Numbered from the stretch's first letter, positions 44,936 through 58,265 are shown. The stretch is 64,000 nucleotides of DNA from Limnephilus marmoratus (GCA_917880885.1 OU862916.1:54286831-54350830), one strand, 5' to 3'. Notes: generated by a model from the sequence alone, not told the origin. Made by a program: numbers and translations.

Positions 44936-46384
44936 TTTATTTTTTGTGAAATCAATATCCAATCTTCAAACCACTTTAAAATAAACAGGCAAAAGAAAAG
45001 AAAGCGACATCTAGCGATTTCTAGTTTCACTTCTATCGCTTGTGAATTGCACACCCGGATTTATTTTATTAAAGGAATTTTTGAAGTCGATTTTAGTGTT
45101 GAAATAGTAGGGGGGGGGGCGGCAACTGTCAACTGGATGACCCAGGCCATTGGTAGGTACATCCTAACCTTACCTTTGGTATCTTTGTAGAGACCCCTTT
45201 GCTTCGCTGTTAACTGTTTCGGAATAAGTGTGACTGTTTTCCACATGACCTGTGGCAATTTTAAGTATGAATTCTTTTAAATTTCAACTATGTATTTAGT
45301 GTAGGCATATTTTAGTTTCGTGTTTGTCAACTACCCTGAAAGCTTTTTTATGGAACAATTTACTGACATTTGTGACAACTATTGAAGGTTTAGCATTTAA
45401 AGAGCATTTAAAAAGCGCCCTGTACCCCTGTATGGTAATGCACACTGCAAATTTCTGGATAAGAATCACGAAAAGGAAAAAAATAATACCGATGTAATAG
45501 AACCGTTAATAGGTAGAGGTACATTGTTAATTTCCGTAGCCCTGTGTCTTTAAAACTTCTTTTAAATGGTTTTTATTAGACGCAAGAAGTGAATGCATCT
45601 TTAGCACGAATTTAAAAAAACACCAAGCGAAATGATATATTTCTCTGTATTGTGAATTTCGTTAGATTTACGCAATTCAAATACAGAACACAATCAGTTC
45701 CACTCGCGGCGTCTCTCTATACATAATATTCTGTATTATAATCCCAATGCATTCTTTGTACGTTCGTATAGTCGGGTCGCTGACCGCCGGGGTCGGGCGT
45801 CGCGGCGCTGCCAGACGCGGCGCGGGGATGCCCCTTGCTCGCCGACACTCTCGGCTATAACTATAACCCGATATACTCTTAGTCCGATCAACGATTTCAC
45901 CGTTTATTTACTTGGAATTGTTCCCATTTTTTTACGAAAATGATGGTTATTAATGATGTGACATATGGTCCTGCCAATTTGAGCCCCGTTGTAATCTCTC
46001 TCATTCTTATAAATTATTTTCACGTTTTGATTTTAATAAAAATAATATGTTTCATAATTTATAACTGTTTTAAAAGTAGCATAATCATTTATGTGAGAAT
46101 CGCAAGGGAATTCCAAGCTTGCAGATAAATCTACACATTCATTGGCAGATTTTAAATATAAAATATGTAGCAGTGGCGGTCTGTGACTTTTCAGTGAGCT
46201 GTAGTGCTAAGATTGAAAAATACGACTTTATTGGTTACTATATTACAGCTGTAGATAATTTTTTTTTCAAAATTAAATTTTTTGTATGAAGATTTTCAAG
46301 TTGGGGATGACAAAATATTCACACAAAAAAAAATTAAAAAAAAAACATTTTCAGCTAAAACAACATCAATAACGTCTTATTTTA
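44936..46384. other. Non-coding stretch with a GC-rich island
   Basis: No gene is recognised. At 45771-45880 a very G+C- and CpG-rich block lies between GTATAGTCGGGT and ACCCGATATAC, which are near-inverted ends, so it may be a small GC-rich transposon. The rest is AT-rich. Confidence 0.4.
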
Positions 46385-46875
46385 AAATCTTTTCGCTCTT
46401 CCCGCGTTCCCTTTCCACCTTCCCCGCCTACTCTCTCCCCTCTCCCGATCCGCCGTCACGCCAACCCCCCTCCCGCGTTCCATATATTCAGTCCCAGTAC
46501 ATTCAGTTTTCAAACAGCTCGCGTGCCACCTATTACATTTTTTTTCAAAATTTATCATTTGTATATTATAAGAACAATCAATCTAATTTGGTACCTAATG
46601 TAGGTACCTATTTAAACTATCTATATTTTAAAAAAATTCACAGACAATTCTTTTGTTATAAAAAAAAACAGCTGCCTGCTAAATTCACATTCATCAAATG
46701 CGCGAATTGTAAAACGTGGGAATTAAAAATAGTCGTTAAGTTTACTGAAATTATCCAACATCTGCGCAATTTTCTTAATTAGAAAACTTAAAAAAAAGAT
46801 TAATAAAATAGGTAAAGTCGTTCTGAAGTTATGGCGTGACCAAGGGAAACAGGGATTCATTTATATATATAGATT
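46385..46875 (+). repeat. Dispersed pyrimidine-rich repeat, copy 2
   Basis: It has the same order as 24745-25258: C/T-rich block, ACATTCAGTTTTCAAACAGC, TCGCGTGCCACCTATT, then a diverged tail with TCTGAAGTTATGGCG shared with 62.87 kb (TCGGAAGTTATGCGCG). Confidence 0.6.
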
Positions 46876-47360
46876 CATATCGTGGGAAAATATCTTGTTC
46901 CAAAAATTACAAGATTCAAAAGGAGTTGTCAAATTTGGCGTACTCTTTTTAATTTTTCGACCAACGCAACTATTTTGTCTCCTAAATTAATATCCGCTCT
47001 GAGAGCTGTGGAACTTTCAGTTGCAATATTTCAGTCAAAAAATGAGACACCACGCCATATTGTTTGATAAACATTTTTCAATTTTTGTATAGTATCAACA
47101 CTAAGGTAGTAATTTTATATATTTTTTTTACTACTGGCAATACATTAGTTATGTGAATATAATGCCGACACACGTTACCTTTCTGCACCGCGCTCAACGA
47201 CGGAAAGTATATTTGAATTTAGTTTATTTCTATGTTATCACGTCCCCCCAAGGAATGTGTTTCTCTGCGTGGGATCGCCTTTTCGTGGATTTAAATTAGC
47301 GGTGGCGCTTTGAAGGTGTAAAGTGTTAACAAAATAATGAACACTATTATTAGACACGAT

Positions 47361-47415
47361 GATGCCCTGATGATGGACACTGCAAGGTGCCCGAAACTTT
47401 GATTAATGGAAGATG
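47361..47415 (+). ncRNA. Decayed hammerhead ribozyme motif
   Basis: CTGATGA at 47368-47374 is intact and followed by TGGACACTGCAAGGTGCCC and GAAAC, as in the 26-kb copies, but stem III reads ACTT and stem I is TGATT in place of GGC. Stem II has one mismatch. The downstream TAGCTCAATACGACTTAATA corresponds to TAGCGCAACACGGCATAACA at 26 kb. Same family, probably inactive. Confidence 0.6.
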
Positions 47416-47879
47416 TAGCTCAATACGACTTAATACGTCAAAATCAATAAACGATAAGACACTTTGTTTGCTGGTTTTGTTTCTTTGCGTTTAAATATAG
47501 CATTAATTGCCATCGTTCTCTCCGTTCTTTGCTTTGGTTAAGCACAATCAGTTTAATTTCATTACTTCATTTCATCTTCAGAATGAAACTCAACGTTGTT
47601 TCTCCTCACAGAGTAAATAATAAGACGTCAGTGATTTTGCCGTTATTATTCCGCGAGTCCCTTCACACCGGTGAACAAATTGGTTACGGTATGGAGTATT
47701 AAACATTCAAAGATTTGATGGAATGCTTGACTAATAAATTGAAAAAAAAAATGCAGCTCTGCTATCTTAAGATGAATAGATTTTCTATCGATTTTAATTT
47801 GTGTTTTATATTTCCTAAATAGATGGTAATTTATTTTCTTAACATTATCTCCACACAGAGCTCTGAGGAAAAAAATCCT

Positions 47880-48235
47880 TATGTCGTGAAAAAGTTTGGC
47901 AAGGGGGTTATGTTTAGATATTTAATGCAGAGGTTTTGGCAGTTTACAACCCTTTACCATGTCTGTAAACTGCTTGCGTGTGTAGTCGAGATTTTCAATA
48001 ATAACTCAAACAATTACGCGAGTCAAATATATTTACATAAACTTTGCATTACAATAAGTTGGCACAGATTTAATAATTATCTCGCCTGGATAAAAGGCAG
48101 TAGGACGGAACGAACGTTGAAACCGGAATGGTTTTGCATCGTCATCCACTAGACTGGGAAGCGGTGCTCAGTGATACCAGTCTGTAAAATCGAATTCGAA
48201 TTATATTTTTGTGGTCGTTCGTTGCTCGGCTACAA
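47880..48235 (+). repeat. Dispersed repeat E, copy 1
   Basis: It shares GTCTGTAAACTG, GCACAGATTTAATA, AAACCGGAATG, CAGTGATACCA and TGTAAAATCG with 56170-56560 in the same order and orientation. It could be an LTR remnant; no coding sequence is attached. Confidence 0.55.
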
Positions 48236-48600
48236 AAGCTTATGTCTCTTTGGGGATGCTTTGTGGAGCGTATTTTTAGAGAAAGGATGAAGAGGAAGTT
48301 CTGGGGAGGAAAATGTATGAGGGGTGGGTAGGAATCAGGAGTGACGAAAGTACGGTGCAAAGCGAGAGAGTCAAGAGAGTGCAGCTAGAAAGGTCAAAAT
48401 GTCTCCCTTAATCAGTCTCTCCCGATCCGTCCCCTCACGCAATACGTTTCGAATTGTTTAATGAATGTACATTGTAAGTCAGTCGGCTCTTCGAGGAACG
48501 AAAAATAAAAATAAAATATATTTATAAATGTTATTTGCAGCACATGAAAAACCACTATTCATATTTAACACATTGCTTGAAGACCTTGTTTTGCGAGTAC

Positions 48601-48702
48601 ATCTGAATAGCCAAAAACTCCGCAGCCTTTTATTTCCCCATCCCCACTATCTTCAACCTCACAACATACCCCTAATTGGCGATACCATAGTCCCATGGAT
48701 TT
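48601..48702 (+). mobile_element. SINE family A fragment
   Basis: CTGAATAGCC, TCCCCATCCCCACTATCTTC, CTCACAACATACC and TTGGCGATACCATAGTC follow the SINE body in plus orientation. Head and poly(A) are missing. Confidence 0.6.
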
Positions 48703-51700
48703 CAATGTGGAAAAACGCTATAAAAAGTATTACTATCGGATCGTATAAGAGCTTAATTTCGATTTTTTTGTAATTTAATTCTAATATAGAATCATAGATT
48801 TTGCGCTTTCGCCGGTGTGAAGGGTCGTTTAATATTCGTTTTGTACACATTCTCATTAAGCAATGTCATTAAACAGAAAAATCTATAAATAAAAAAATTC
48901 TCGACGCATTCACTACTAAACTTGTAGACCTTAAAGAAACATAGACTAGCTTTTCGTTTTATCGTTTCATTCCCAAAGACGTAGCTTTTTCGGTCAAACT
49001 TAATGGAGTTTTCTGAGAAGTAGAATTTTCTCCACTGGCATAAATTATATTTTATGTTGACGTACACATTTCAATTTTCCAGATTTCAGATTTTGACTAG
49101 CGTTATGGTCGGAACTAATTATTAACATTGTTTAAATGTATGCTTTTCGAAAAATATTGTCTTATGTTAAAATTATTATGTTGGTATAAACGGCTCTGTA
49201 GGTACCTATCATAACAATGAAAACTTTTAATAAAAATGTCGAGGATTCCTTAAATATCTTCCTTTGAATGAAACAAGATTATGAGCTTTTTTAACGCTTC
49301 TGTTGTTTGTTTCTTTTCTTCAGTGCGAATAGCTGGACTTTACTTACAGTCCGGCTTCGCCCGAGATTCAACACTTTTTTTATTGAACAATTGAAAAGTG
49401 TTGGACAAAATGTCATGTACTTTTTTTCTTATTTTTTCAGTTGTTTTTTTTTCAATAGATATAATTTAAATTCTGGAGTCAAAATGCTACAAAATTTGCA
49501 TGACGCCGGAGGTCATCGATCAAGAGTGTTTTCTGCTTCGTGCAATAAGATTTTCTACTCTATACATAACTTTAACACTTTTTTTCAATTACTGCTTGTA
49601 AGCTACGAGAAAAGAACTGTGCAAATTTCATGACGCAAAAGATTCGAGAAATTTTACGGCTTCATCATGTATACAGATTTTCTGTTTTGTACACAAATAA
49701 GAGTCGAGAGGTGTTTTCGTTCTCTTCCTGCTTACCTACGAACTTTCTTTTTTCCGCTGTCTGCACAGGGTTATAAATACTTATTTAACTCGTGAAAGAA
49801 ATAACACACCGTGCGCATAAATCACAAAGAAACGAAGTCAAAATACAATTATTTCAGTTGCAAGAAGAATTAAATTGAGAATAGATTTCCTCCCGTGTGT
49901 AATATTGCCTGCCGACAGGCTAAAGTCAGCACTCATTTGTACCGGCGTATATTTCTTAATCCCCTGTCCCCTTAATTATCTCGTTTTCCAACATGCCTCT
50001 CCGCCGCAAACAAAACACTATTCACCTCGACAAGGAAAGTAACAAATATTTTAATCCGCTGGAGTCGGGCTGACTAACTCTTAACTTCCCTTCTAATTAT
50101 ATTATACTTTTAGAGTTCACAAGTTGCATTATTCACAGACCGTTTTTGTAGTCTTAAAAATATAAGGTGACAGAGAGAATTTATTCTTTCACAAAAACGA
50201 AATTGTAACCACCCGTAAGACCAAAAGCAGCAGTTTTATGTTGGCGGGAATGCTTAAATAATCTGTTTTATAAGTGTATTAATCTTCTGCCAACCAAATT
50301 TATGTATTTACAACCCATAACGATACGTTTTTAGACATTAAACAAGTAATACAAACCCGCATTAATCTAAACGTAGAAATACAACTAAAGTATTGTGCAA
50401 ACTTAAGAAGTAGGTAATAAAATTAAGAAATATTTTGAAACACAATCATTATTATTAAATTGTTCCCAAGGAACTAAACTTATTTTTTATATGTAGTTAG
50501 TAACTACATTATAGATTTTCTTTTAACTTAAAAGATGCGTTTTGTAGTTTTATTTTTTTGTCGTTTTATTATTTTCACAACTTTTTTTATTTGTTTTTAT
50601 TTTTATTTTATTTTTTATTCTTGGTACATTTACATTACAAAGGTCTAATATATAGTTCTTCACTCTAGGAGTTCACCTATGTTGTAGAGGTCATTTTTCA
50701 TTTGTAAATTATAAATTGGGAATAGCAAAACAAAGGAGTGTTCATAGTTAATATAAAAAAAGGGAAACAATAAAAATTAAAATAAAAAAATCAACTTCAA
50801 TTCGACAAAATTATAAATTAAAAGTTGAAAGGATTGTAGCCAGTTCCTTGTGTGTTTTTTGTATTCAATGATATTAGTTGTTTTATATTGTGTAGGAGTA
50901 CAATTTTTTTTGTGATTTTAAACATGCTCTTATTGTCTATGTTAAACTCTTTTTTTTTCGTAATGTCGTCCATGTGGAAGGTGTTTTTCACTAACGTAAT
51001 TCCCTAAATAGGGCATGTTTACATCGGTCACATTGATTCATTACCTACATATTTCAAAAATATCGCCGCGGCTTACAGAAGAAGTTAATACCCCTTCTGC
51101 TTACAAATGTATTTATTGTCGTGTATGCAAATAGATTATTTAAATGTACAACGTAAAATACGATAAAAATCTATTTTTACTACTTGTTACGACATACACT
51201 GCTCTCCCGATTCCCAAACGTCAGAAGGAAAAAAAAATATTGAATGATCTGGGAGAATTTTTAACCCAGTAAAGGTACATTTCCTTTGTATTTTACTCAA
51301 TATCCTGTAACTCCAGCTTCTTGAGAGCCTATTCCCCTTTATTCTGAAAGCTTTCCGTGAAAATATTGTTGTTCCTGGAACAATATTTTTTACTCATTTT
51401 CTTTTTATATTTCAGAATTGAATACCTGCTCGAAATCCCTGTTTTGAGATAGTTACACTTTTCTTTTACAGTTTTTTATAAAGCTCCCCAAGGAAAGTAC
51501 ATGCTTTTGTAAACTAGACAAGAGCGTAGGTAAATTTGTGTAGGGTTGCCAAACATACCTACGTCCTTGTTTATTTACATTTAAATCTGCGTTATGTAAT
51601 TTATCAGCAGGTCCGTATAGACAAAATTTTATGTAAAAACATGGTACATTTTCAAACGTTGTTTACGTATAAAAATGATGATGATAGATTAACAATTTTA

Positions 51701-52171
51701 TCAATTGGTTTAATTAATAATATCGGATAAATACGTTTATATCATTTTTAATTCAATATATTTTGTAACTATATAATATTCATTACTATGTCTTATACAC
51801 AAATGGAACACAAGTTCTTCTTTTTCGATTTACAGGGACACTTATATTGTGTGGGTGGGAAGCAGACTTTGTCTAACCCACAATTATTCATTTTTGAGAT
51901 AATTTGTGGTAAAGCCATAGGTTAGTTTTAAAGAAATTATTGTAGATTTTAGACGGCAGTATCAGAAAACAATATTTATTTAGTAAAGCTCATGTTTGGC
52001 CCTGTCAAAGATGAATATTTAAGAGCAATGAAATGTCTAAATGAATAAATAAAATAAAATGTGGGTTGGACAAGTTTAATCTGGTTCTCATCCACAAAAT
52101 TGATAGTTTCATGCTGTCTTCAAAGATTTTGTTTTTTCATAATATTTTCATAGCTATTAATTGCTACTTAA
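48703..52171. other. AT-rich non-coding stretch
   Basis: No gene is recognised over 3.4 kb; frames of up to 108 codons (for example 49307-49633) are AT-rich and lack domain features. Positions 49890-50060 are slightly richer in G+C. Confidence 0.4.
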
Positions 52172-52884
52172 GAGCGTTTAACCAGCCAGCGGACGAAAAT
52201 CCACATTTCGTCGAAAGTTGTTCTTACGATCGTGCAGGGCGGTTACAATAAGAAAGATTAATTATTCTCCATACCAGCTTTTTAAAATTATAACTCTATA
52301 TCGATTTTATTTCATTCCAAATTTGCTATAATTTATACCTACATCCAGAAATGCTGAAAGGCGTGACGATAAAACTATTAAAATAATGTACTTTTTGTAA
52401 TTATTTTTTGATTATAAGTATTTATCATTGTTCAATAATGACTAAGTTAAATAAGAATATTAAAAAAATCTGAAATATATTAGTTTGTAAGTGCGCAAAT
52501 AAATACACAAACGGACCAATTTTCGCCAAGAAACACATGAACGTATATATTTTTTTATTGATTTTATTTAAACTAAAATTTAAAACTAAACCTTGCGATA
52601 CCGAGATAATGTATTGATTTATTTTACTGCATGATTATATGATTTGAAATGGGTGTGGTTTAATACTAAATCTTTTTTGAAAATTTAACAAATCTACCAA
52701 CGACCTATGGTATAACCTTATTATACTAAAAATAAACATTTTTCTCAAAATTTAAAACATGCGAATGCTAGATAAAAGAACAATCTTTCGAAATCACTTT
52801 ATAATTTTGTTGTGGAAAAGAGTCAATACGTCTAAAATCTGATTTAAAAATGACATATTTCTGGTTTTCTCTTTTAATACCCAC
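52172..52884 (-). mobile_element. TTAA-flanked non-autonomous TIR element, copy 2
   Basis: It is flanked by TTAA (52168-52171 and 52885-52888), begins GAGCGTTTAACCAGCCAGCG and, on the minus strand, GTGGGTATTAAAAGAGAAAA. It aligns end to end with 2884-3616 in inverse orientation, with scattered substitutions and small gaps. Confidence 0.7.
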
Positions 52885-53249
52885 TTAACTTCTCGCAATT
52901 TCAACACTCTTCTTTGTCCTTATTGAACAGCAAAAAATATCTTTTTTTTTTACAATTAAATGGATTTTACATTACAATGCTCCATAGCTCGTAACAGAAA
53001 TGTCGTGTAAACTGAAAACGTCTTTGAATGAAAAATTAATCTTAGATTTTTACAACGGACAAATCCAAGGCTGGAAAATCTGTGCAATTGTCAATATCAT
53101 CTTTAATAAACAAAGACCACAGATCTTTGTTTGGCTTGCTGAGCTGTCATTCCTCGCAGCTTTGTTCCGAGTTTTTTCGCCTAGGTATTTGGTAGTCCCG
53201 CGTCTTTAGCCCTACGGCAGATCTAGCACTAAGAATTAGGTACCTAAGT

Positions 53250-53590
53250 ATAGTTCATTAACGCGGCTATTAATCAGCCGCGAGAGCTGGGCGACACCGC
53301 TGCTCCAAGGGCGACGAACCCGCTCTATTGGTAGAGGAAGCTACCAAGGTATGAAGACAGGAACGAGGAACGAGGGACTCGACTAGAGCAGAAGCAGTGA
53401 CACGTCTCTTGGCACTCCCCCATAGCTCCCCACCCACGCGCCCGCTTCAGTCAGCTGTTACAGTTTTCGTGTTGGTTTTTGGGGTTTTCGGCTCGCCAGA
53501 GGAAAGTTTTACGAAACTCCGACGTTCAGATGTTTCGATTTCGCCGTCGCTTTTTGTTTTATTTTCTTCCTGGTTTTGTGGTGTAAGAAA
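53250..53590 (+). promoter_or_regulatory. Candidate promoter and non-coding first exon
   Basis: This CpG-richer block contains an arthropod-type initiator TCAGTC at 53447-53452 and a good splice-donor GTAAGA at 53583. Downstream, TTATTTTGCAG at 54411-54421 is an acceptor-like site before another CpG-rich patch. No coding sequence is recognised between them, so a host-gene first exon is only a possibility. Confidence 0.25.
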
Positions 53591-55695
53591 AGTATTGCTT
53601 TTAGATCGTCATACTTATCTGTACATTTAAGAGCCACCAACGTAGATATGGCAGGGTTACCAGTTAAAAGAATTTTTTTTCCGTGGTTTTCTTTCTGCCG
53701 GCTGCATAAATAAGTTTTTGGTCTATATTATACGTTTTTTGTGGGATATTAACAAAAAATGTTAACAAGACAAGATAGCATGCAAAATAGTTTATTCTCC
53801 AAAAACCTTCAAGTATTCAGTTTCGTTTCAAAATCTTAGATGATATCTACCTTTATCAATATATTTACCAGCTTTTTGTAAAAATTATACATTTTCATAA
53901 AGTGAAACATCCACTTGTCTATATAAAAGTGAAATAACTAGGAAGGTATATAATGTAAAAAGTCCATTGCTATATTATTTCAAAACATCTGAGTGGCCTC
54001 TAGTTTTAATAAAACTTTATTTCTGATTCCCCACCACATTTTTTGCTTAGATATTATTATTACTTAAGATGAAGCCATACTAAATAATGCAAAATCATAC
54101 AAAATCGCATGTTTTTGTTTTGAAAATTGGATCGCTTTGAAGTATTATAGAAGCTTGTATTAAATACTACGTGTAGAACATATCTTGGCCCTTAAAAATA
54201 ACGTTCAGTTTTTTTATAAGTCTTTTAATAAGCCTATAAAAAAATAAAATATAAAGTCTGTAAAAAACACTTTAAAGTCCAAACTCTCCTATTTATAAAC
54301 CCCTTTTCGGATATGGTTTTATTGTTTAATGTAGCAAATTCAGTTTCTTTTATAATAAATATTTACGCCCGAAGTTCACAAAATAAAATAAAATATGCAT
54401 TTTCGCGTTGTTATTTTGCAGTACGGCCGGCAGTCGACGAATTTGGATTTTCAAAGTGAACTCTATGCCGTTCACCGAAGGGCTACATAACTAGTCACGC
54501 CCGTTTTTTATCAGCGAACGGAGCGGGAAACGGACGCTAGGCTCCGCGTCGCTTTGTTTCGTGAAATCAATTTTAAAATTATGTTTTATTACAATAAACA
54601 ATGCGTAAAAAAGGAGTTAATGTTTTTTACAGACCTTTACGAAATCAACCCGTAAAAAAAATTCTCAAATACCTTTTCCAACCTTTCCGAAAGCTTTTTC
54701 TCAAGTATTTTTAAACTCCTCCCATAAAAGGGCGTGCATTCCGATTTCGATTTTTTCCCGGACTATTGGATCGTTTTAAGCATTTTTCGTATGAAAGCAT
54801 CGACGGTCGGGATTATGTTTAAAAAATTTATTTCCGAATATTGTCCAAACTTGTGTGGGTGCGGTAGGTACTAGAATGATAAAGCAAACTTATCTTCTTG
54901 TTTATTCAATGTTTGCCAATTCCCTTCAATTAAATTTAAAATATTCTCCTTTGTGAAACACCACTAGATATTTTTTTGTGGATAATTAATTGTAATTAAT
55001 TAATAATTAATAAATAATTAACATGTTTCAAAACCAATGGTTTCTTCGTTAGAATGAAATTTAAATTAACAAAAATATCTAAAGACAAACAAGTATACAC
55101 AAATAAGTTCTTGGTTTTGAAAATAAATAATAATTAAAATATTTATTGGTTTGTTAAAATTTATATTCTTTTTTTTTTATTTTGGAACCAAAATTTTGGG
55201 GATATTTCGCTTTGGAAAACTTTTTTTTTGATTTATAGGTATTTCGCTTTTTTAAAAAATCGCAATAATCAATTTTTTTTAAATCAAGGCGGCTTTTCAC
55301 AAATCGATTCAGTTTTCATATATTTTTTTCTTTTATATATTCAATAATATTTTTATTCAATTTATTTATTTTATAAAAACAGTTTATTTATAAACGAGTT
55401 CTGCTATGTAGGTAGATAGCGGAACTTGTTTGTAAATTGAAAAATGATTTTAAAAATTGAATAATAATATCATTGAATATACAAGAAATAAAAAATTTAA
55501 ATAGAAATTAAACTTGAAAACAATTTAAAAAGTTTTCATGTATATTAATCATATCTATAAGATTTTCATAAAATATTGTTCCCGGATTATTCACTAAAAC
55601 TGTCCTAGAAAAAAAAAAATTATATCTCTTTAATAATATCGCTCCTCAATTATTGTCTTCACGGATTTATCGACACTTGAACTGGTGTGTATGTA
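53591..55695. other. Non-coding stretch
   Basis: It is mostly AT-rich with no recognised gene. A CpG-richer patch of about 130 bp (54422-54560) follows an acceptor-like site; its only open stretch ends at TAG 54490. Confidence 0.4.
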
Positions 55696-56165
55696 CTAGC
55701 TGACCCGGAAAACGTTGCTCTGCATATAAATTATTTCTAGTGAATATTTTGGTTGTTAAATTAAAAATAACGAATGTATTGTAAGTGTGTGAGGATGGGA
55801 TCTATGACAGAAAGAGGAATGGAGCGCTGTAGACGATGACCGCCGATAAAAACAAAAAAAACCACTAACACAACAATACATAATAATAAAATAGTGATAC
55901 ATAACAAATGCCGGATGGAATGTCAAATTGACGCGACGCTTCTCGTTAATTATTTGCGCATGTGTTGATGAAAATTCGATGAGGCGGACGTAGCGCCATC
56001 TGTCATTCAACAACATCAATAATTTCTTTCGACACCCTAAACACCTAGCGGTATAAAATATACTTTACGACCTATTCTCATACCTCTACCAAATATACAT
56101 AAAAAAAATCATAATTATCGGTCGAGCCGTTTCGGAAGAGATCGACCACAAACAGAAGGTTGTGT
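55696..56165 (+). repeat. Dispersed TAGCTGACCCGG repeat, copy 2
   Basis: It begins CTAGCTGACCCGGAAAACG, includes AGCGCCATCTGTCATT and GGTATAAAATATACTTTACG, and ends ATCGGTCGAGCCGTTTCGG, matching 25260-25590. Confidence 0.6.
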
Positions 56166-56169
56166 GTTC

Positions 56170-56560
56170 ATATCACGTCGGGGTCACCAGTTTGAGGCAA
56201 TATGGGGTATAGTTTAAATATTTTATCCAGGGGCGACAGTCTACAGGCCTTTTCCGCGTCTGTAAACTGGAATCCGTGTGTGTGGAGGTATTTAATAACA
56301 ACTCTTGATTTTAACACGAGACAAAATATATTTACAATGGAATTTTTGTGTTACAATAATTTGCACAGATTTAATATTTATATTGCTTAGAAGTAAAGCA
56401 GGTAGAGAGGACGAACACTAAAACCGGAATGAATTTGCAAATGAAATTGCGTTGTCACGCACCTAGCCAGAGAGTGGTGACCGGTGATACCATTGTGTAA
56501 AATCGGATAAATATGGTATTTTATGGTTGTCGTTGCTTCGCTACAACCGTGACAACAGAT
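56170..56560 (+). repeat. Dispersed repeat E, copy 2
   Basis: See 47880-48235 for the shared words. This copy opens with CACGTCGGGGTCACCAGT, a phrase that could be an LTR retrotransposon leader or LTR edge. Confidence 0.5.
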
Positions 56561-57014
56561 TTTTATGTATAAGATTTAAATCGTCTTTTGGTATCATCCA
56601 TATCGTTGAAATACATTTTACTAGCGTTCAATCACGCCGTTTAGTTTATTGCCAATTGCATGCTGGGCCTTTTGAGAAACCATTATAATTGTGGATCTCT
56701 TTGACCGTAGAGAACAATCGGATAGAATATTATTAACTGCGCCATAAATCTATCTTTATATATTGCAACCGATGTTAGGATGAATGTTGCGAAAAGCTCT
56801 CTAGATGCGGAATTTCCAATAACAGTTTCCAATAACAATAACATCTTAATTCTGAGAGCACTTAAACCATACCTAAACTCCTGTTTCATCTATAAATTTA
56901 TTCATACTTATCTTGTTAGCATAGGTAGGTACGTAGGTACTAACACCTCACTGAGGCCTATTTGTTTGAACCCCCGTCCCATTTGACGTCTTCAAGTCTG
57001 TAATTAGCACCAAT

Positions 57015-57428
57015 TATTTGGGAGGCGGGTATGGACACCACCGCCCCAGGAAGTACGGATAACTAAAATGAGCCATAGATTACCCCAAGTATTTCGCTTC
57101 GTTTGGTGATTTAGCAGGGTTCACGGGGTGAAGTTTGTCTAGGTCTTGGCGGCACATGCGTTTGCCCACCTACTCCATGGCCGGTCGGATCGGGAGAGAC
57201 TGGTTGAGGGAAACCTTTTTATCTCTTCAGCCGGACTATCTCGTTCTATAGCCTTGTACCACAGTAGCAGGGATGGATTTATACGTCTGTCACTCCTAGA
57301 CATATTGACTCCCAGATTCCTGCTCACCCCTCATGCCTTTTCCTTCCCAAAACTTCCCTCTCCTTCCTTTCCGTATAAAGACCCCCCACACAGCATAGCA
57401 TGACATAGGCCCTAAGCGAAGTTATTAT
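57015..57428 (+). mobile_element. LINE-3'-end-sharing repeat, copy 2
   Basis: It starts TTGGGAGGCGGGTATGG, includes CGGGAGAGACTGGTTGAGGG and TGCCTTTTCCTTCCCAAAAC, and ends CACACAGCATAGCATGACAT followed by AGGCCCTAAG, close to the LINE 3' terminus at 12.7 kb. Confidence 0.6.
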
Positions 57429-57963
57429 TAAGTTCTGCAAGTAATTTTGTTTTTATTATTTGACAAATAAATCAATTTAGACACCTTCAATTTTTTTTAA
57501 TTTTGAATCCTATAAGTCGTGTCAAAGTGGTTTAACCATAGTTTGAAATGGTCTTGTAAGCCGAAACAGCTCTTACAATAATACAAACTAAAATACTTGC
57601 AAAACTTAATAATAAAATTATTACATTTTATAATTTCTATTAAATGAAAAAAAATTATTATATTGTCTAGGCGCGAGGGGTTCACTGTTGGAATCTCTGG
57701 CGAAGTTGTGTTCCCTTTTTTATTTTGGTTATTGGCAACACCTGGACATGCGTGTCTATCGGAACGTTTTTGGCTGCGTAAAATAAAAATAAATAAAATG
57801 TCGGTCTCATTCATCAGTATGTCTGTAGACACCGCTTATAAAATTTGGCCGTATTTTATATGGTACAATGCCAGAACTGTCGGCGATTCCGCGATGATGT
57901 GTGCGAATTCTTCGGATAACACCCTCGGGTTAACGAACGGACTACTGGCGATCGTGAACCCAA
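57429..57963. other. Non-coding stretch with an unassigned frame
   Basis: A 119-codon plus-strand frame (57663-58022) begins at TTG; its first ATG is at 57799. No domain is recognised. It runs into the first unit of the tandem duplication, so a transposon origin is likely. Confidence 0.3.
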
Positions 57964-58265
57964 ACATTGACGACAGATTACTATATTACTTGGTTCAAAT
58001 AATAGATAGTGTCTACGAATGATTATTGATTGTTACTTCATTTTCTCTGATTTTTGGTACCTTCCACGATGTGTCATTATTAAATACAGGCCCAAGCGGG
58101 CGGTCGGTCTAACGATTAACATTGATGACAGATTACTATTAGAATCAAATATTAGATAGTGTGTACGGGTAACTATTGGTTGTTAATTAATTTTCTTTGA
58201 TTTTTGATACCTTCCACAATGTCTCATTATTTAAAACAGGCACGGGCGGGCGGTCGGTCTACGTG
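57964..58265 (+). repeat. Tandem duplication of a 150-bp unit
   Basis: Two adjacent units (about 57964-58115 and 58116-58265) share GACAGATTACTAT, TACCTTCCAC and CGGGCGGTCGGTCTA in the same order with roughly 15% differences. Confidence 0.75.

Noticed and set aside
57663..58022. 119-codon frame as a host gene
   Set aside because: TTG start, no recognised family, ends within a duplicated repeat unit.
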